Source: an uncultured bacterium (lineage in GTDB: Bacteria; Planctomycetota; UBA8108; UBA1146). From it: a DNA stretch of 33,684 nt. Below the pieces are notes generated by a model. That model searched no databases and was not told where the DNA came from. It saw only the letters and a list, made by a program, of their open reading frames with translations. Where the stretch lies: assembly GCA_937876125.1 (NCBI GenBank), contig CALEHF010000114.1:1-33684 (forward strand), in the 5' to 3' direction. The translations under genes were made by a program, and so were the position numbers. The stretch's first letter is position 1, and the number at the start of each line of letters is the position of its first letter. Below are positions 25,542 through 33,582 of this stretch, one piece after another.

Positions 25542-26190
25542 AGACCAGAGGCACGATGAAGATCGCCTCCTCGATCACAGCTACGACGGCATTCAGGAGT
25601 ACGACAATCCTCTTCCCGGCTGGTGGAAGTGGGTGTTCTGGGCTTCGATCGGTTACGCAGTCCTTTACGTGATGTACTACGAGGTCGGCGTCGGAACGTC
25701 GGTCATGGACGACTTCGATCTCCAGAGAGCCGCCTTTTTCTCCGCCCAGGAAGCTCAGTTCGCCGACCTCGAAATCAATGAGGCGACGATCGCTGAACTC
25801 TCGACACGCCCCGATTTGATGGCCGCGATGCGCAAGCGCTTCGAAAGCAACTGCTCCACCTGCCATGCAGCCGATGCCTCCGGTCTCGCCGGTCCCAATC
25901 TGACCGATGAGTTTTGGATCCACGGCGGGACGCGGATGGAGATCTACAAGACGATTCGCGACGGCGTGCGAGGGAAAGCGATGCAGGCCTGGCTCGATCG
26001 ATTCGGTCCCGCGGGAGTCCTGACCATGTCCGCGTACATCGATTCCATCCGCGGGACGAACCGACCTGGGCCGCGAGGCCCCGAAGGGAAGCAGCTCGAC
26101 CCTGACGACCTGATCTTCTCGGTCGAACCCGCTGCACCCCCCGCGACTACCGACCCGCCCGCACCACCAGGGCCGGCAGTCGAGGAGTAA
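25528..26190 (+). CDS. ccoP: cbb3 oxidase cytochrome c subunit CcoP, monohaem form
   Basis: 220 residues, starting at ATG 25528 behind a strong AAGGAGG; an upstream in-frame extension is rejected. The N-terminal FixP_N segment is clear ('YDGIQEYDNPLPGWWKWVFWASIGYAVLYV'-type: acidic start, DNPLP, then a membrane helix). The periplasmic part has a single haem c site, C109-ST-C112-H113, with a likely Met ligand in GKAMQAW, and ends in a Pro-rich tail. Classical CcoP is about 300 residues with two haems; here only one is present, so the electron entry route is shortened. It feeds electrons to CcoO. Confidence 0.9.
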   Translation: MNLHEDQRHDEDRLLDHSYDGIQEYDNPLPGWWKWVFWASIGYAVLYVMYYEVGVGTSVMDDFDLQRAAFFSAQEAQFADLEINEATIAELSTRPDLMAAMRKRFESNCSTCHAADASGLAGPNLTDEFWIHGGTRMEIYKTIRDGVRGKAMQAWLDRFGPAGVLTMSAYIDSIRGTNRPGPRGPEGKQLDPDDLIFSVEPAAPPATTDPPAPPGPAVEE

Positions 26191-26193
26191 CGA

Positions 26194-27597
26194 ATGGCAC
26201 CTGTCGAGATGAGAGCGCCTACCGAGCCAGTCCTCAGCACCCTGAATGAGGACGGAACTCGTCGTTGGCTCGAGCCGCGAATGACCTTCGGGCGCTTTCG
26301 CGCGCGGAGGAAAGCGGTCGCCTACGGCCTCATCGCGATCTTCTGTGGGATCCCCTTCGTGAAGATTGGAGGGCTCCCCGCGATCCTTCTCGACATCCCG
26401 GGGCGCAAGTTCACCTTCTTCGGGAGCACTTTTCTCGCGACCGACACCCTGCTCCTCATGCTTCTTGCACTCTCGATCGTGCTCGGCGTGTTTTTCCTCA
26501 CCGCGCTCTTCGGGCGCGTGTGGTGTGGGTGGGGCTGCCCCCAGACCGTCTACATGGAGTTCGTCTTCCGGCCGCTCGGGCGATGGATCGAGGGAGGGGG
26601 GAAGAACGTCGAACGCGGGTCTGTGCGCCCATCGGCAGGGCGCCGGACGCTCAAATTCTCCGCGTACCTGGCGGTCTGCGGATTTCTTGCCCACGTCTTC
26701 CTGGGGTACTTCGTCGGCATCGAACAGCTCACCGGCTGGATGTCGGGATCGCCGAAGGACCACTGGAGTTCCTTCATGCTCGTCGCCTTCGTGACCGCAG
26801 CGATGATGTTCGACTTCGCGTACTTCCGGGAGCAGACCTGCCTGGTCGCTTGCCCCTACGGGCGCTTGCAGTCGGTGCTGCTCGATCGCTCTTCGTTGAT
26901 CGTCGGATACGACACCGGTCGCGGCGAACCTCGCGGCAAAGGAAAACGTACCGCGGTCCTGGCGCTCGGCGACTGCGTCGACTGCAACAAGTGTGTCGCG
27001 ACGTGCCCCACCGGAATCGATATTCGCGATGGGCTCCAGATGGAGTGCATCCACTGCACCCAGTGCATCGATGCCTGCGACACGGTCATGGACAAGATGG
27101 GCAAGCCGCGCGGCTTGATTCGCTATTCTTCAAAGGACGAGCTCGCTGGAAAAGGGCGTCATTTTCTGCGTCCGCGAACCCTCATCTACCCGACCCTACT
27201 GCTCGTCGTCTTCACGCTGTTCATCACTGCGCTCGTAACTCGCAGCTCAACCGACCTGATGGTTTTCCGCGCTCGAGGCGCACCGTACGAGAAGCTTGCG
27301 GATGGGCGCACCATGAACCGCCTGCGGGTTCAAATCGTGAACCGCGACACGGTCTCCCACACCTACCAGATTTCCATCGCGCCGATCGAAGGCCTTTCGC
27401 TCAGAGGCCCGACCACGACCGAACCGCTCGACCCAGGGGAAAGCACCGAACTCGCTCTCTCCCTGACGTTCCCGAAACAGGCGGTCGACGGCAGCGGCGA
27501 GCGTGAGATCGAGATCGAAGTCGAGAGCGATGTGGGAGAAACGGTGACCGGTGGATTCACACTCCTCGCCCCCCGGCGAAGCGAGAGGACCCCGTGA
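26194..27597 (+). CDS. ccoG: cbb3 oxidase accessory protein CcoG (FixG/RdxA)
   Basis: 467 residues, the usual CcoG length, starting at ATG 26194, three bases after the ccoP stop, with GAGGAG as ribosome site. Several transmembrane helices surround the CGWGCPQ motif (residues about 110). Two ferredoxin-type clusters follow (CVDCNKCVATCP and CIHCTQCIDACD), then another helix and a C-terminal periplasmic Ig-like domain. CcoG is a membrane iron-sulphur protein shown in other bacteria to reduce Cu(II) to Cu(I) for cbb3 assembly. All key cysteines are present. Confidence 0.94.
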   Translation: MAPVEMRAPTEPVLSTLNEDGTRRWLEPRMTFGRFRARRKAVAYGLIAIFCGIPFVKIGGLPAILLDIPGRKFTFFGSTFLATDTLLLMLLALSIVLGVFFLTALFGRVWCGWGCPQTVYMEFVFRPLGRWIEGGGKNVERGSVRPSAGRRTLKFSAYLAVCGFLAHVFLGYFVGIEQLTGWMSGSPKDHWSSFMLVAFVTAAMMFDFAYFREQTCLVACPYGRLQSVLLDRSSLIVGYDTGRGEPRGKGKRTAVLALGDCVDCNKCVATCPTGIDIRDGLQMECIHCTQCIDACDTVMDKMGKPRGLIRYSSKDELAGKGRHFLRPRTLIYPTLLLVVFTLFITALVTRSSTDLMVFRARGAPYEKLADGRTMNRLRVQIVNRDTVSHTYQISIAPIEGLSLRGPTTTEPLDPGESTELALSLTFPKQAVDGSGEREIEIEVESDVGETVTGGFTLLAPRRSERTP

Positions 27598-28148
27598 TGT
27601 CTCATCCAAACTCTGAACCGGACCCTCATTCCCGACGCGGCTGGCTCTGGCCGTGGGTGGTCGGCGGATTCCTCGCATTGACGGTCGTGAAGTACATCGT
27701 GGTGCTTTCCACGATCGCGTCCGATCCGTCGATCGCGATTCAAGAGGATTACTACCGTCGTGCGCTCGCCTGGGACGATGAGCGAGCGGCTCGCGCCGTG
27801 AGCGATGCTCTCGGCTGGCAAGTCCTCGCCGCGATCGGGCCGGCCGAAGCAACGAGTTCGGCGGATCAGATCGTGCCCTCTCGGCTCGAGATGAGGGGGC
27901 GGGTGAGCCTCACGGTCCACGATCGCGAAGGCGAGCCCCTGGCGGGTGCGGCGATGGCTCTTCGCATCTTCCATCGCGCTCGCGCCGCGTTCCCGGCCGA
28001 CGAAGTAGGGACCACCGATGCCACCGGGGCCATCACCTTCGAAGTTCCCCGTGGTCGCCGCGGACTTTGGGAGATCGAGATCGAAGTCACCCACGCGGGT
28101 GAACAATTTTCTCTGAAGCGTACATTGATTTGGGGAGCAGCCCCGTGA
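27597..28148 (+). CDS. ccoH: FixH/CcoH-family cbb3 assembly protein
   Basis: 183 residues. ATG 27597 overlaps the ccoG stop (TGATG) behind GAGAGGA; the GTG just before it is a less likely start. One N-terminal membrane helix (about 17-38, WPWVVGGFLALTVVKYIVVL) is followed by the FixH signature region 'IQEDYYRRALAWDDERA' and a periplasmic beta-rich domain ('GRVSLTVHDREGEPLAGA'...'GLWEIEIEV'). FixH helps stabilise and assemble the oxidase, probably with CcoI. Position between ccoG and the copper genes supports the call. Confidence 0.87.
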   Translation: MSHPNSEPDPHSRRGWLWPWVVGGFLALTVVKYIVVLSTIASDPSIAIQEDYYRRALAWDDERAARAVSDALGWQVLAAIGPAEATSSADQIVPSRLEMRGRVSLTVHDREGEPLAGAAMALRIFHRARAAFPADEVGTTDATGAITFEVPRGRRGLWEIEIEVTHAGEQFSLKRTLIWGAAP

Positions 28149-28915
28149 TCGGCTGGCTCGCCGCGGTGTTCGGCGCCAGTTTGCTCGGCAGTCTCCACTG
28201 CGCCGGGATGTGTGGCGGCTTCGTCGCCTGCCTTGCGGGCGATGGGTGTGGGGACAAGGGTCGCCTTCACGGGGCGTATCACCTCGGTCGCGCGGTCGGC
28301 TACGTCACCTTGGGTGCCGTGGCGGGTCTTCTCGGTGCCGGCATCGAACAGAGCGCGCTCTTCACCGGCAGAGGCGGAGTTGCGCCGCTCTTGTTTGGTA
28401 GCTTGATCGTTCTCTTCGCCGTCATCGCGGGGGCACGCGCTCTTGGAATTCGTGTCCCGGTCCCAGTTCCGCGGGGGCCCGCGCGCGGGATCGCCAAAGT
28501 GCTCGCGCGGCTGCGGAGCCACGGCCCCAGTGTGCGCGGCGGGGCGCTCGGGCTCCTCACCGCGTTTCTCCCCTGCGGCTGGCTGTACGCCTTCGTCGCG
28601 ACCGCTGCGGGCACCGGGTCCTTGCTCGGCGGGGTCGCGACGATGGCGGTCTTCTGGCTCGGTACCGTTCCCATGCTGCTCGGGCTCGGCCTCGGAACCG
28701 GCAAACTCCTTCGCCCGATCCGCGCGCGTCTCCCGCTCGCAGGCGCAACCTTGCTCCTCCTCCTCGGCCTCGGAACACTCTTCGGGCGCGGACTCCCGGT
28801 CCCCTTCGCGGCAGTTCCCGTGGCGGCTTCGGCCCGCACGTTCGACGAAACTGGAGTCCACTCCCGCTCCCTCCCCCCCGTACCGACTTCCGCGCCGTGC
28901 TGCGAGGAGGAATGA
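28145..28915 (+). CDS. Sulfite-exporter TauE/SafE-like (DsbD_2) membrane protein of the cbb3 cluster
   Basis: 256 residues, starting at GTG 28145, which overlaps the ccoH stop (GTGA) with GGGGAG 8 nt before. About six hydrophobic helices. The first carries HCAGMCGGF and the fourth FLPCGWLYAF, the paired Cys motifs of the DsbD_2 / UreH-like family that recurs in cbb3 operons, next to ccoI. The protein ends in CCEEE, a possible metal-binding tail. A role in copper or thiol handling for oxidase assembly is likely from context; sulfite export is only the family name. Confidence 0.82.
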   Translation: MIGWLAAVFGASLLGSLHCAGMCGGFVACLAGDGCGDKGRLHGAYHLGRAVGYVTLGAVAGLLGAGIEQSALFTGRGGVAPLLFGSLIVLFAVIAGARALGIRVPVPVPRGPARGIAKVLARLRSHGPSVRGGALGLLTAFLPCGWLYAFVATAAGTGSLLGGVATMAVFWLGTVPMLLGLGLGTGKLLRPIRARLPLAGATLLLLLGLGTLFGRGLPVPFAAVPVAASARTFDETGVHSRSLPPVPTSAPCCEEE

Positions 28916-28917
28916 GC

Positions 28918-31503
28918 ATGGAGAGAGGCGAGCTACCGAAGCGCCAGCCACGAAAATCGGAGCTGTGTGATCACTGCGCACTCCCGGTCCCGGCGGGGCT
29001 CGTGCGGCCTCGGGGGCGCCAGTTCTGCTGTGCCGCCTGTGAGCAGGTCTACGCGATCATCGGCGAGCTCGGCATGGATCACTACTACGACCTTCGCGAT
29101 CGGTTTCCCGGCCAGAAGCAGCCCGCGGTGCATCGAGGACGGGACTACGCCGAGTTCGGCGACAAGACATTCGAGGAGCTCTATGTCCGCGAGGTCGCAG
29201 ACGATCACCACCGCACCGAGCTCTATCTCGAGGGCGTACACTGCGCGGCGTGCATCTGGCTCGTGGAGCGCATACCGTCATTTTGCGATGGCGTGATCGG
29301 GGCACGCCTCGATCTCGGGCGCTCTCGCCTGGTGATCGACTGGGACCCGCGGTGCATCTCGCTACCCGCGATCGCGTGTCGACTCGATTCACTGGGCTAT
29401 CCGCCCCACCCCTTTCGCGGGGCGCAAGGAGAGGCGGCGGCCCAGCGCGAACGGCGTGACCTATGGATTCGGGTCGCGATCTCGGGGGCCGTCGCCGGCA
29501 ACGTCATGATGATCAGCTTCGCCCTCTACGGCGGGCTCTTCCATGGCATCGACCCGACCGTACATCGCGTGCTTCGGAGTGCGGCGCTCCTCGTTTCGAT
29601 CCCCGCCCTTGTTTGGGGAGGTGGCTGGTTCATCCGCAGCGCACTCCGCGCGCTCTGCAACCGCCGCCTTCACATCGATCTGCCAGTCTCGATCGGGATC
29701 ATCGCGGGATACGCCCACGGAACTTGGAACGTGCTGCGCGGCGAAGGAGACCTCTACCTGGACTCCGTGACGATGTTGATCTTCCTCCTTCTCGCAGGTC
29801 GGCTCCTCGAACGCGGTCAACAGCGGCGGGCGGCTGAGGCTGCCGAATTGCTCCATACTCTTGCGCCCTCCCGAGCCACTCGAATCGATCGCTCTCCCGA
29901 CGGTCAGGAGTTCGAATCTGAAGTGCCGGTCGAAGCGCTCCTCCCCGGGGCGCGGCTCCGGATCCGAGCGGGAGAGACGATCCCTGCGGATGGAGTCGTC
30001 TGCACCGGGCGCAGTGAGCTCGACCGCTCCCTCCTCACCGGTGAGTCTCGATTGGTTCCGATCGGGCAAGGGGATCGAGTCGAAGCAGGGTGCACGAACG
30101 TCTCCGCCGCGCTCGAAGTCATCGTCGAGCAGGTGGGAGAAGAGTCGCGAATCGGGAAACTGCTCGCCGCGATGGAGGAGAGCGCACGCCGGCGCGCTCC
30201 GGTCGTCAGGCTCGCCGACCGCATCGCGGGCGTGTTTGTCGGCGCAGTCCTCCTCGCTGCAGTCGCGACCGCTGTGATCGCCGCCAGAATCGATCCGACC
30301 ACCGCGATTGACCGCACCCTCGCACTGCTGATCGTCACCTGCCCCTGCGCACTCGCCCTCGCCACCCCCCTCGCGGTTTCCGCTGCACTGGGTCGTGCCG
30401 CTCGCCGCGGGATCTTGGTCCGCGGCGGGGATGTCTTTGAACGCTTGCGCACTCCTGGCATCGTCTGGTTCGACAAGACTGGCACGCTCACCGACGGGCA
30501 GCTCCGCCGGGCCGATTGGATCGGCGATTCGGAGCTGGAACTTGCCGTCCTGGCGATCGAATCGGAGAGCCACCACCCTCTCGCTCGCGCATTTCTTCCC
30601 ACTTTCGTGGGCTCCATCCCCAGAGCGACTTCGGTCGGCGGACTCGAAGGTGGCGGGATCACCGGCACCGTCGGGGGAAACGAGATCGTCATCGGCTCTC
30701 CCCGTGCAGTCCTCGCGGCCACCGACGCCACGCCCGATCATCCTCTTGCCCGAAGTGCCGAAGCGCACGCGCGAGAGGGGAGTACTCCCGTCCTCGTCGC
30801 CCGAAACGGAGTTCTGTCGGGGCTCGCCATCTTCATCGACGGACTCCGCGACGACTCACTGGATACGGTGCGCGCCTGGCAGAATCGTGGGTGGCAGGTG
30901 GGAATTCTTTCGGGAGACGATCCGGCGGTCGCACAAGCGATCGGCGCGAGACTCGGCCTCGATCCCGAGCGCTGCCTCGGCGGCGTGTCCCCTGAGGGGA
31001 AGCTCGCGCAGATCGAGAACGACCTCGCTGCCGGCTCGAAGACGGTGATGATCGGTGACGGAGTGAACGACGCTGCGGCGCTCGCGGCGGCTACGGTCGG
31101 TATCGCGATCGGGGGTGGAGCTGAGGCAGCCCTGCGCGCCGCGGACGCGTTCGTTCTCGACCGACGCCTCGCCGGGGTCGCGGAGCTCCTTGCCGGCGCA
31201 GCGCGGGTGATCGTCACGATTCGAAGCAACCTCGCCTTCAGCTTGCTCTACAACGCCGTGGGTGCAAGCCTGGCGATCGGTGGCGTACTTTCTCCCATCG
31301 TCGCCGCGGTTCTCATGCCACTCTCGAGCCTGACCGTGGTCACCATCTCGTGGCGAGCCAGAACCTTCCCCGAGCCGGCCGCGCGCGGGCCGGTCTCATC
31401 GGGTCCGTCGACTCTCCCCGCCCACCTCGCACGGGCTGACCATATGTCACAGACTGGCCACCTCTCGCAGGCACAGACCGGGGAGGTGCGGACATGTCCG
31501 TGA
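28918..31503 (+). CDS. ccoI: Copper-transporting P1B-type ATPase for cbb3 oxidase (CcoI/FixI)
   Basis: 861 residues. ATG 28918 is preferred (GAGGAGG 7 nt upstream) over ATG 28912, which is too close. Order of domains: an N-terminal Cys-rich metal-binding region (CDHC at 17-20 and FCCAAC), as in other CcoI; an HMA domain with GVHCAAC (C109/C112); transmembrane helices; the TGES actuator motif; the copper-binding CPC (C475-P-C477); the phosphorylation site D519 in DKTGTLT; an SHHPLA motif; and GDGVNDAAAL. All catalytic residues are intact. The family exports Cu across the inner membrane for the CuB centre. The C-terminal tail (His/Met/Gln-rich, ending in TCP) overlaps the ccoS start by 10 bp. 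Confidence 0.93.
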   Translation: MERGELPKRQPRKSELCDHCALPVPAGLVRPRGRQFCCAACEQVYAIIGELGMDHYYDLRDRFPGQKQPAVHRGRDYAEFGDKTFEELYVREVADDHHRTELYLEGVHCAACIWLVERIPSFCDGVIGARLDLGRSRLVIDWDPRCISLPAIACRLDSLGYPPHPFRGAQGEAAAQRERRDLWIRVAISGAVAGNVMMISFALYGGLFHGIDPTVHRVLRSAALLVSIPALVWGGGWFIRSALRALCNRRLHIDLPVSIGIIAGYAHGTWNVLRGEGDLYLDSVTMLIFLLLAGRLLERGQQRRAAEAAELLHTLAPSRATRIDRSPDGQEFESEVPVEALLPGARLRIRAGETIPADGVVCTGRSELDRSLLTGESRLVPIGQGDRVEAGCTNVSAALEVIVEQVGEESRIGKLLAAMEESARRRAPVVRLADRIAGVFVGAVLLAAVATAVIAARIDPTTAIDRTLALLIVTCPCALALATPLAVSAALGRAARRGILVRGGDVFERLRTPGIVWFDKTGTLTDGQLRRADWIGDSELELAVLAIESESHHPLARAFLPTFVGSIPRATSVGGLEGGGITGTVGGNEIVIGSPRAVLAATDATPDHPLARSAEAHAREGSTPVLVARNGVLSGLAIFIDGLRDDSLDTVRAWQNRGWQVGILSGDDPAVAQAIGARLGLDPERCLGGVSPEGKLAQIENDLAAGSKTVMIGDGVNDAAALAAATVGIAIGGGAEAALRAADAFVLDRRLAGVAELLAGAARVIVTIRSNLAFSLLYNAVGASLAIGGVLSPIVAAVLMPLSSLTVVTISWRARTFPEPAARGPVSSGPSTLPAHLARADHMSQTGHLSQAQTGEVRTCP

Positions 31504-31691
31504 TCTACGTCCTTCTCCCCGTCGCGCTCCTCCTTGGAACCATCGCGCTTCTTGCATTCATCCGCGCGGTGCGAACCGGCCAATTCGACGACCTCGACAC
31601 ACCGCCGTGGCGAATGCTCACCGACGACGAGGGAGTCGAGTCGCAGCCGCGAGAAGAACCGACGCCTCCTTCGCAAGAAGCGGAACTCTGA
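31494..31691 (+). CDS. ccoS: cbb3 oxidase maturation protein CcoS
   Basis: 65 residues, starting at ATG 31494 behind GGGGAGGTG and overlapping ccoI. One N-terminal helix (IYVLLPVALLLGTIALLAFI) is followed by the family pattern 'RTGQFDDLDTPPWRML.DD', then an acidic tail. CcoS is needed for cofactor insertion into cbb3 oxidase. It is the last recognisable cco gene here. Confidence 0.92.
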   Translation: MSVIYVLLPVALLLGTIALLAFIRAVRTGQFDDLDTPPWRMLTDDEGVESQPREEPTPPSQEAEL

Positions 31692-31839
31692 TCGAACCCG
31701 CCGCGACCCGCGCTCGCGACTGGACAGCTCAATGCTCTTTTCGTGGCCTTTCCTACGCCCCTCTCGGTCATTCCAGATCTTCGATCTTTGCACCACCTCG
31801 GCCTCGGAAATGCAAGGTGAGGGTGAAAGGGAGGTCGCC

Positions 31840-32751
31840 ATGACTGCGTTCCAAACGATCCTTGTCGCGATCGATCGCAGCACCTTCGCCCGAGTGGTCC
31901 TGGATCATGCGGCGCACTTCGCACGCGCGTTCGATGCAGACCTGGTCATACTTCACGTCGCCGAGATTCCCCCGGTCCTCCCGATTCCCGAAGAGGGTGC
32001 ACTCGGTCGAGACCCATGGTTCGACGCGCGCGCCATGCGGGAGACCGCTCGGGAAGAAATTATCGGTCGGATCGCAGAAACATCGGTCTCTGCCCTCTGC
32101 CCAGAAGTGATCCTCCGCAGTGGGCTCCCCGGCGAGGAGATCGCGCTCGAAGCGAAAGAGCGGGGAGCGGACCTCGTCATCATAGGAACCCACGGGCGTA
32201 GTGGGCTTTCGCGCTTCCTCCTCGGGAGCGTTGCGGAGAAGGTGGGGATCGATGCCCCGTGCCCAGTCTTGACCGTTCGAGGAGATGACAAGAGCGAGGC
32301 ACCGATCGACCCGCCTCGGCGGATCCTGATCCCGGTCGACCTCTCCCCCCGGTCCCTCGATGCGCTCCCCGCTGCCCTCGAGGTCGCGAAAAGGTTTGGG
32401 GCTGAGACCGCTCTCCTCGCGGTCCTCGAGGACCCCCTCCAACACCCGGAGATCGTTTGGCAAGAACGGGCGGGCATCACACCAGAAGAAGTCAAAGCTC
32501 ATTGTGCCGCAGAAACCCGGCGGATCTTGCGGACAGAGCTCGAAGCTCGTGGGTTGGCGAGTCCCCTCCCGCGGCTCGAGATTGGTTACGGCCCCCCCGC
32601 TCGCACGATCGTAGAGCGTGCGTCTGCAGAGGGTTACGACTTGATTGCCCTTGCGTCGAGGGGTCGGGGTAGCTGGGTCGGCACCATTTTGGGAAGTGTC
32701 GCCCGGGGAGTCGTGCGCAGTGCCCCTTGTCCGGTCCTGACGCTGAGATAG
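31840..32751 (+). CDS. Tandem-domain universal stress protein (UspA family)
   Basis: 303 residues with two Usp domains. ATG 31840 follows GGGAGG; the open frame upstream is not protein-like. Each domain opens with the nucleotide-binding Asp strand (ILVAIDRS and ILIPVDLS) and ends with the ATP-binding G-2x-G-9x-GS type loop (GTHGRSGLSRFLLGSVAEK and SRGRGSWVGTILGSVARG), then CPVLT. Such proteins are often co-regulated with low-oxygen respiration genes in other bacteria. It lies 148 bp after ccoS on the same strand, either as an operon tail or with its own promoter. Confidence 0.9.
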   Translation: MTAFQTILVAIDRSTFARVVLDHAAHFARAFDADLVILHVAEIPPVLPIPEEGALGRDPWFDARAMRETAREEIIGRIAETSVSALCPEVILRSGLPGEEIALEAKERGADLVIIGTHGRSGLSRFLLGSVAEKVGIDAPCPVLTVRGDDKSEAPIDPPRRILIPVDLSPRSLDALPAALEVAKRFGAETALLAVLEDPLQHPEIVWQERAGITPEEVKAHCAAETRRILRTELEARGLASPLPRLEIGYGPPARTIVERASAEGYDLIALASRGRGSWVGTILGSVARGVVRSAPCPVLTLR

Positions 32752-32825
32752 GCGCTCATCCGGGAGGAAGGTGCCTGGGGAGACCATGGTCCTTGACTGT
32801 GGGCCCTGACAATCGGAAACTAGTG

Positions 32826-32846
32826 GGGTCCCGTGGGTCGGGACCC
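32826..32846 (+). terminator. Possible terminator hairpin after the Usp gene
   Basis: An 8-bp perfect stem, GGGTCCCG-tgggt-CGGGACCC, lies 74 bp after the Usp stop. Only a weak T-rich stretch (agctttcg) follows, so intrinsic termination is uncertain. Confidence 0.4.
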
Positions 32847-32887
32847 AGCTTTCGATCGAACGCGTTTCTCGTGTCAGTTCCGAGTGT

Positions 32888-32962
32888 GGGACCGGCTGAG
32901 TTCCGAATGGGACCGGCTGAGTTCCGAATGGGACCGGCTGAGTTCCGAATGGAACCGGCGAG
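32888..32962. repeat. 21-bp tandem repeat, three full copies
   Basis: Three identical 21-bp units (each starting gggaccggctgag and ending ttccgaat) at 32888-32908, 32909-32929 and 32930-32950 are followed by a diverged partial copy; a degenerate half-copy precedes them. Exact identity suggests recent duplication. Confidence 0.9.
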
Positions 32963-33167
32963 GGGAGACTTGTTTCTTTGAAAGCTGAGAGCCGGGGAAC
33001 GTCATCTCCCGGTGGTTCGTCTTTGAAGAGCAGACCCGGTCGTGGCGTGTGGCCATCTTCCGGGATTTTACTTTGTCGGTATCCTCCGACATTCCGAGGT
33101 GTGGTCTCTGTCTCTAACTCAATTTTCTGAAGAACAAGACAGCCCCACGATCCAGAAAGGTCTGACC

Positions 33168-33407
33168 ATGCGTCTTTCCGCTATTGTCCTTTGTTTCGTT
33201 GCGTGTCTCGCCCTCGCTGTTTCCGGCTGTGCGCTCTCGTCGAAGAGTGGCGAAGCCGCGCCGACCTCCAGCGAGTGCGCCGCGAGTGAGTGCTCCACTG
33301 CGAAGAGCGAGTGCTCCGGTGCTGGCGAATCCGCTGTGAAGAGCGAGTGCTGCGCCTCGAAGGCTGCGGCCGCCGCGAAGAGCGAGTGCTCTGCTTCGCC
33401 GGAGTAG
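33168..33407 (+). CDS. Small cysteine-rich lipoprotein with repeated Ser-Glu-Cys motif
   Basis: 79 residues. ATG 33168 has AGAAAGG upstream; a longer in-frame start is rejected since the signal peptide begins here. The signal peptide ends in the lipobox AVSGC (C21). The 58-residue mature part contains five SEC triplets (one as SECC), often KSEC, spaced by Ala/Ser/Gly, giving six cysteines beyond the lipidated one. There is no haem motif and no known domain. The Cys/Glu pattern could bind metal such as copper or zinc, or be a structural tether; function unknown. It stands alone between non-coding stretches and is followed by a terminator. Confidence 0.8.
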   Translation: MRLSAIVLCFVACLALAVSGCALSSKSGEAAPTSSECAASECSTAKSECSGAGESAVKSECCASKAAAAAKSECSASPE

Positions 33408-33440
33408 TTTTCGTCACGACAGCTTTGTTTCAAGAGATCA

Positions 33441-33473
33441 GGGGCGAGCCGCCGAGCGGCTCGCCCCTTGTTC
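33441..33473 (+). terminator. Intrinsic terminator after the Cys-rich lipoprotein
   Basis: A perfect 12-bp GC-rich stem (ggggcgagccgc with gcggctcgcccc, loop cga) is followed by ttgttcgtt. It lies 33 bp after the stop codon. Confidence 0.85.
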
Positions 33474-33490
33474 GTTGATTTGGTGAAAGG

Positions 33491-33530
33491 GTTCGTTGCA
33501 GCGCTGTTCGTTGCAGCGCTGTTCGTTGCA
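33491..33530. repeat. 15-bp tandem direct repeat
   Basis: The unit gttcgttgcagcgct occurs twice in full and then as a 10-bp partial copy. It lies between the terminator and the end of the next minus-strand gene. Each junction contains the palindrome AGCGCT. Confidence 0.85.
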
Positions 33531-33582
33531 GGAGAGGGAGCGGCCGCAGGTGAAATGTCGCGCGGCGCGGGAGACCGGGGTC

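Larger units (their letters stand above)
32752..33167. other. 416-bp gene-free region with a hairpin and a 21-bp tandem repeat
   Basis: No convincing gene is seen. It holds a hairpin at 32826-32846, a tandem repeat at 32888-32962 and, presumably, the promoter of the downstream lipoprotein. The small frames open on both strands here exist because the repeat unit is a multiple of three. Confidence 0.6.

Noticed and set aside
25432..27054. 540-codon minus-strand frame opposite ccoP/ccoG
   Set aside because: Low-complexity charged composition and full overlap with well-recognised cco genes on the other strand.
29461..30768. 435-codon minus-strand frame opposite ccoI
   Set aside because: Shadow of the P-type ATPase, whose catalytic motifs are all on the plus strand.
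32727..33092. Small frames on both strands across the 21-bp repeat (repeats of GPAEFRM and of HSELSRS)
   Set aside because: The frames stay open because the unit is a multiple of three; no ribosome site or conserved feature.
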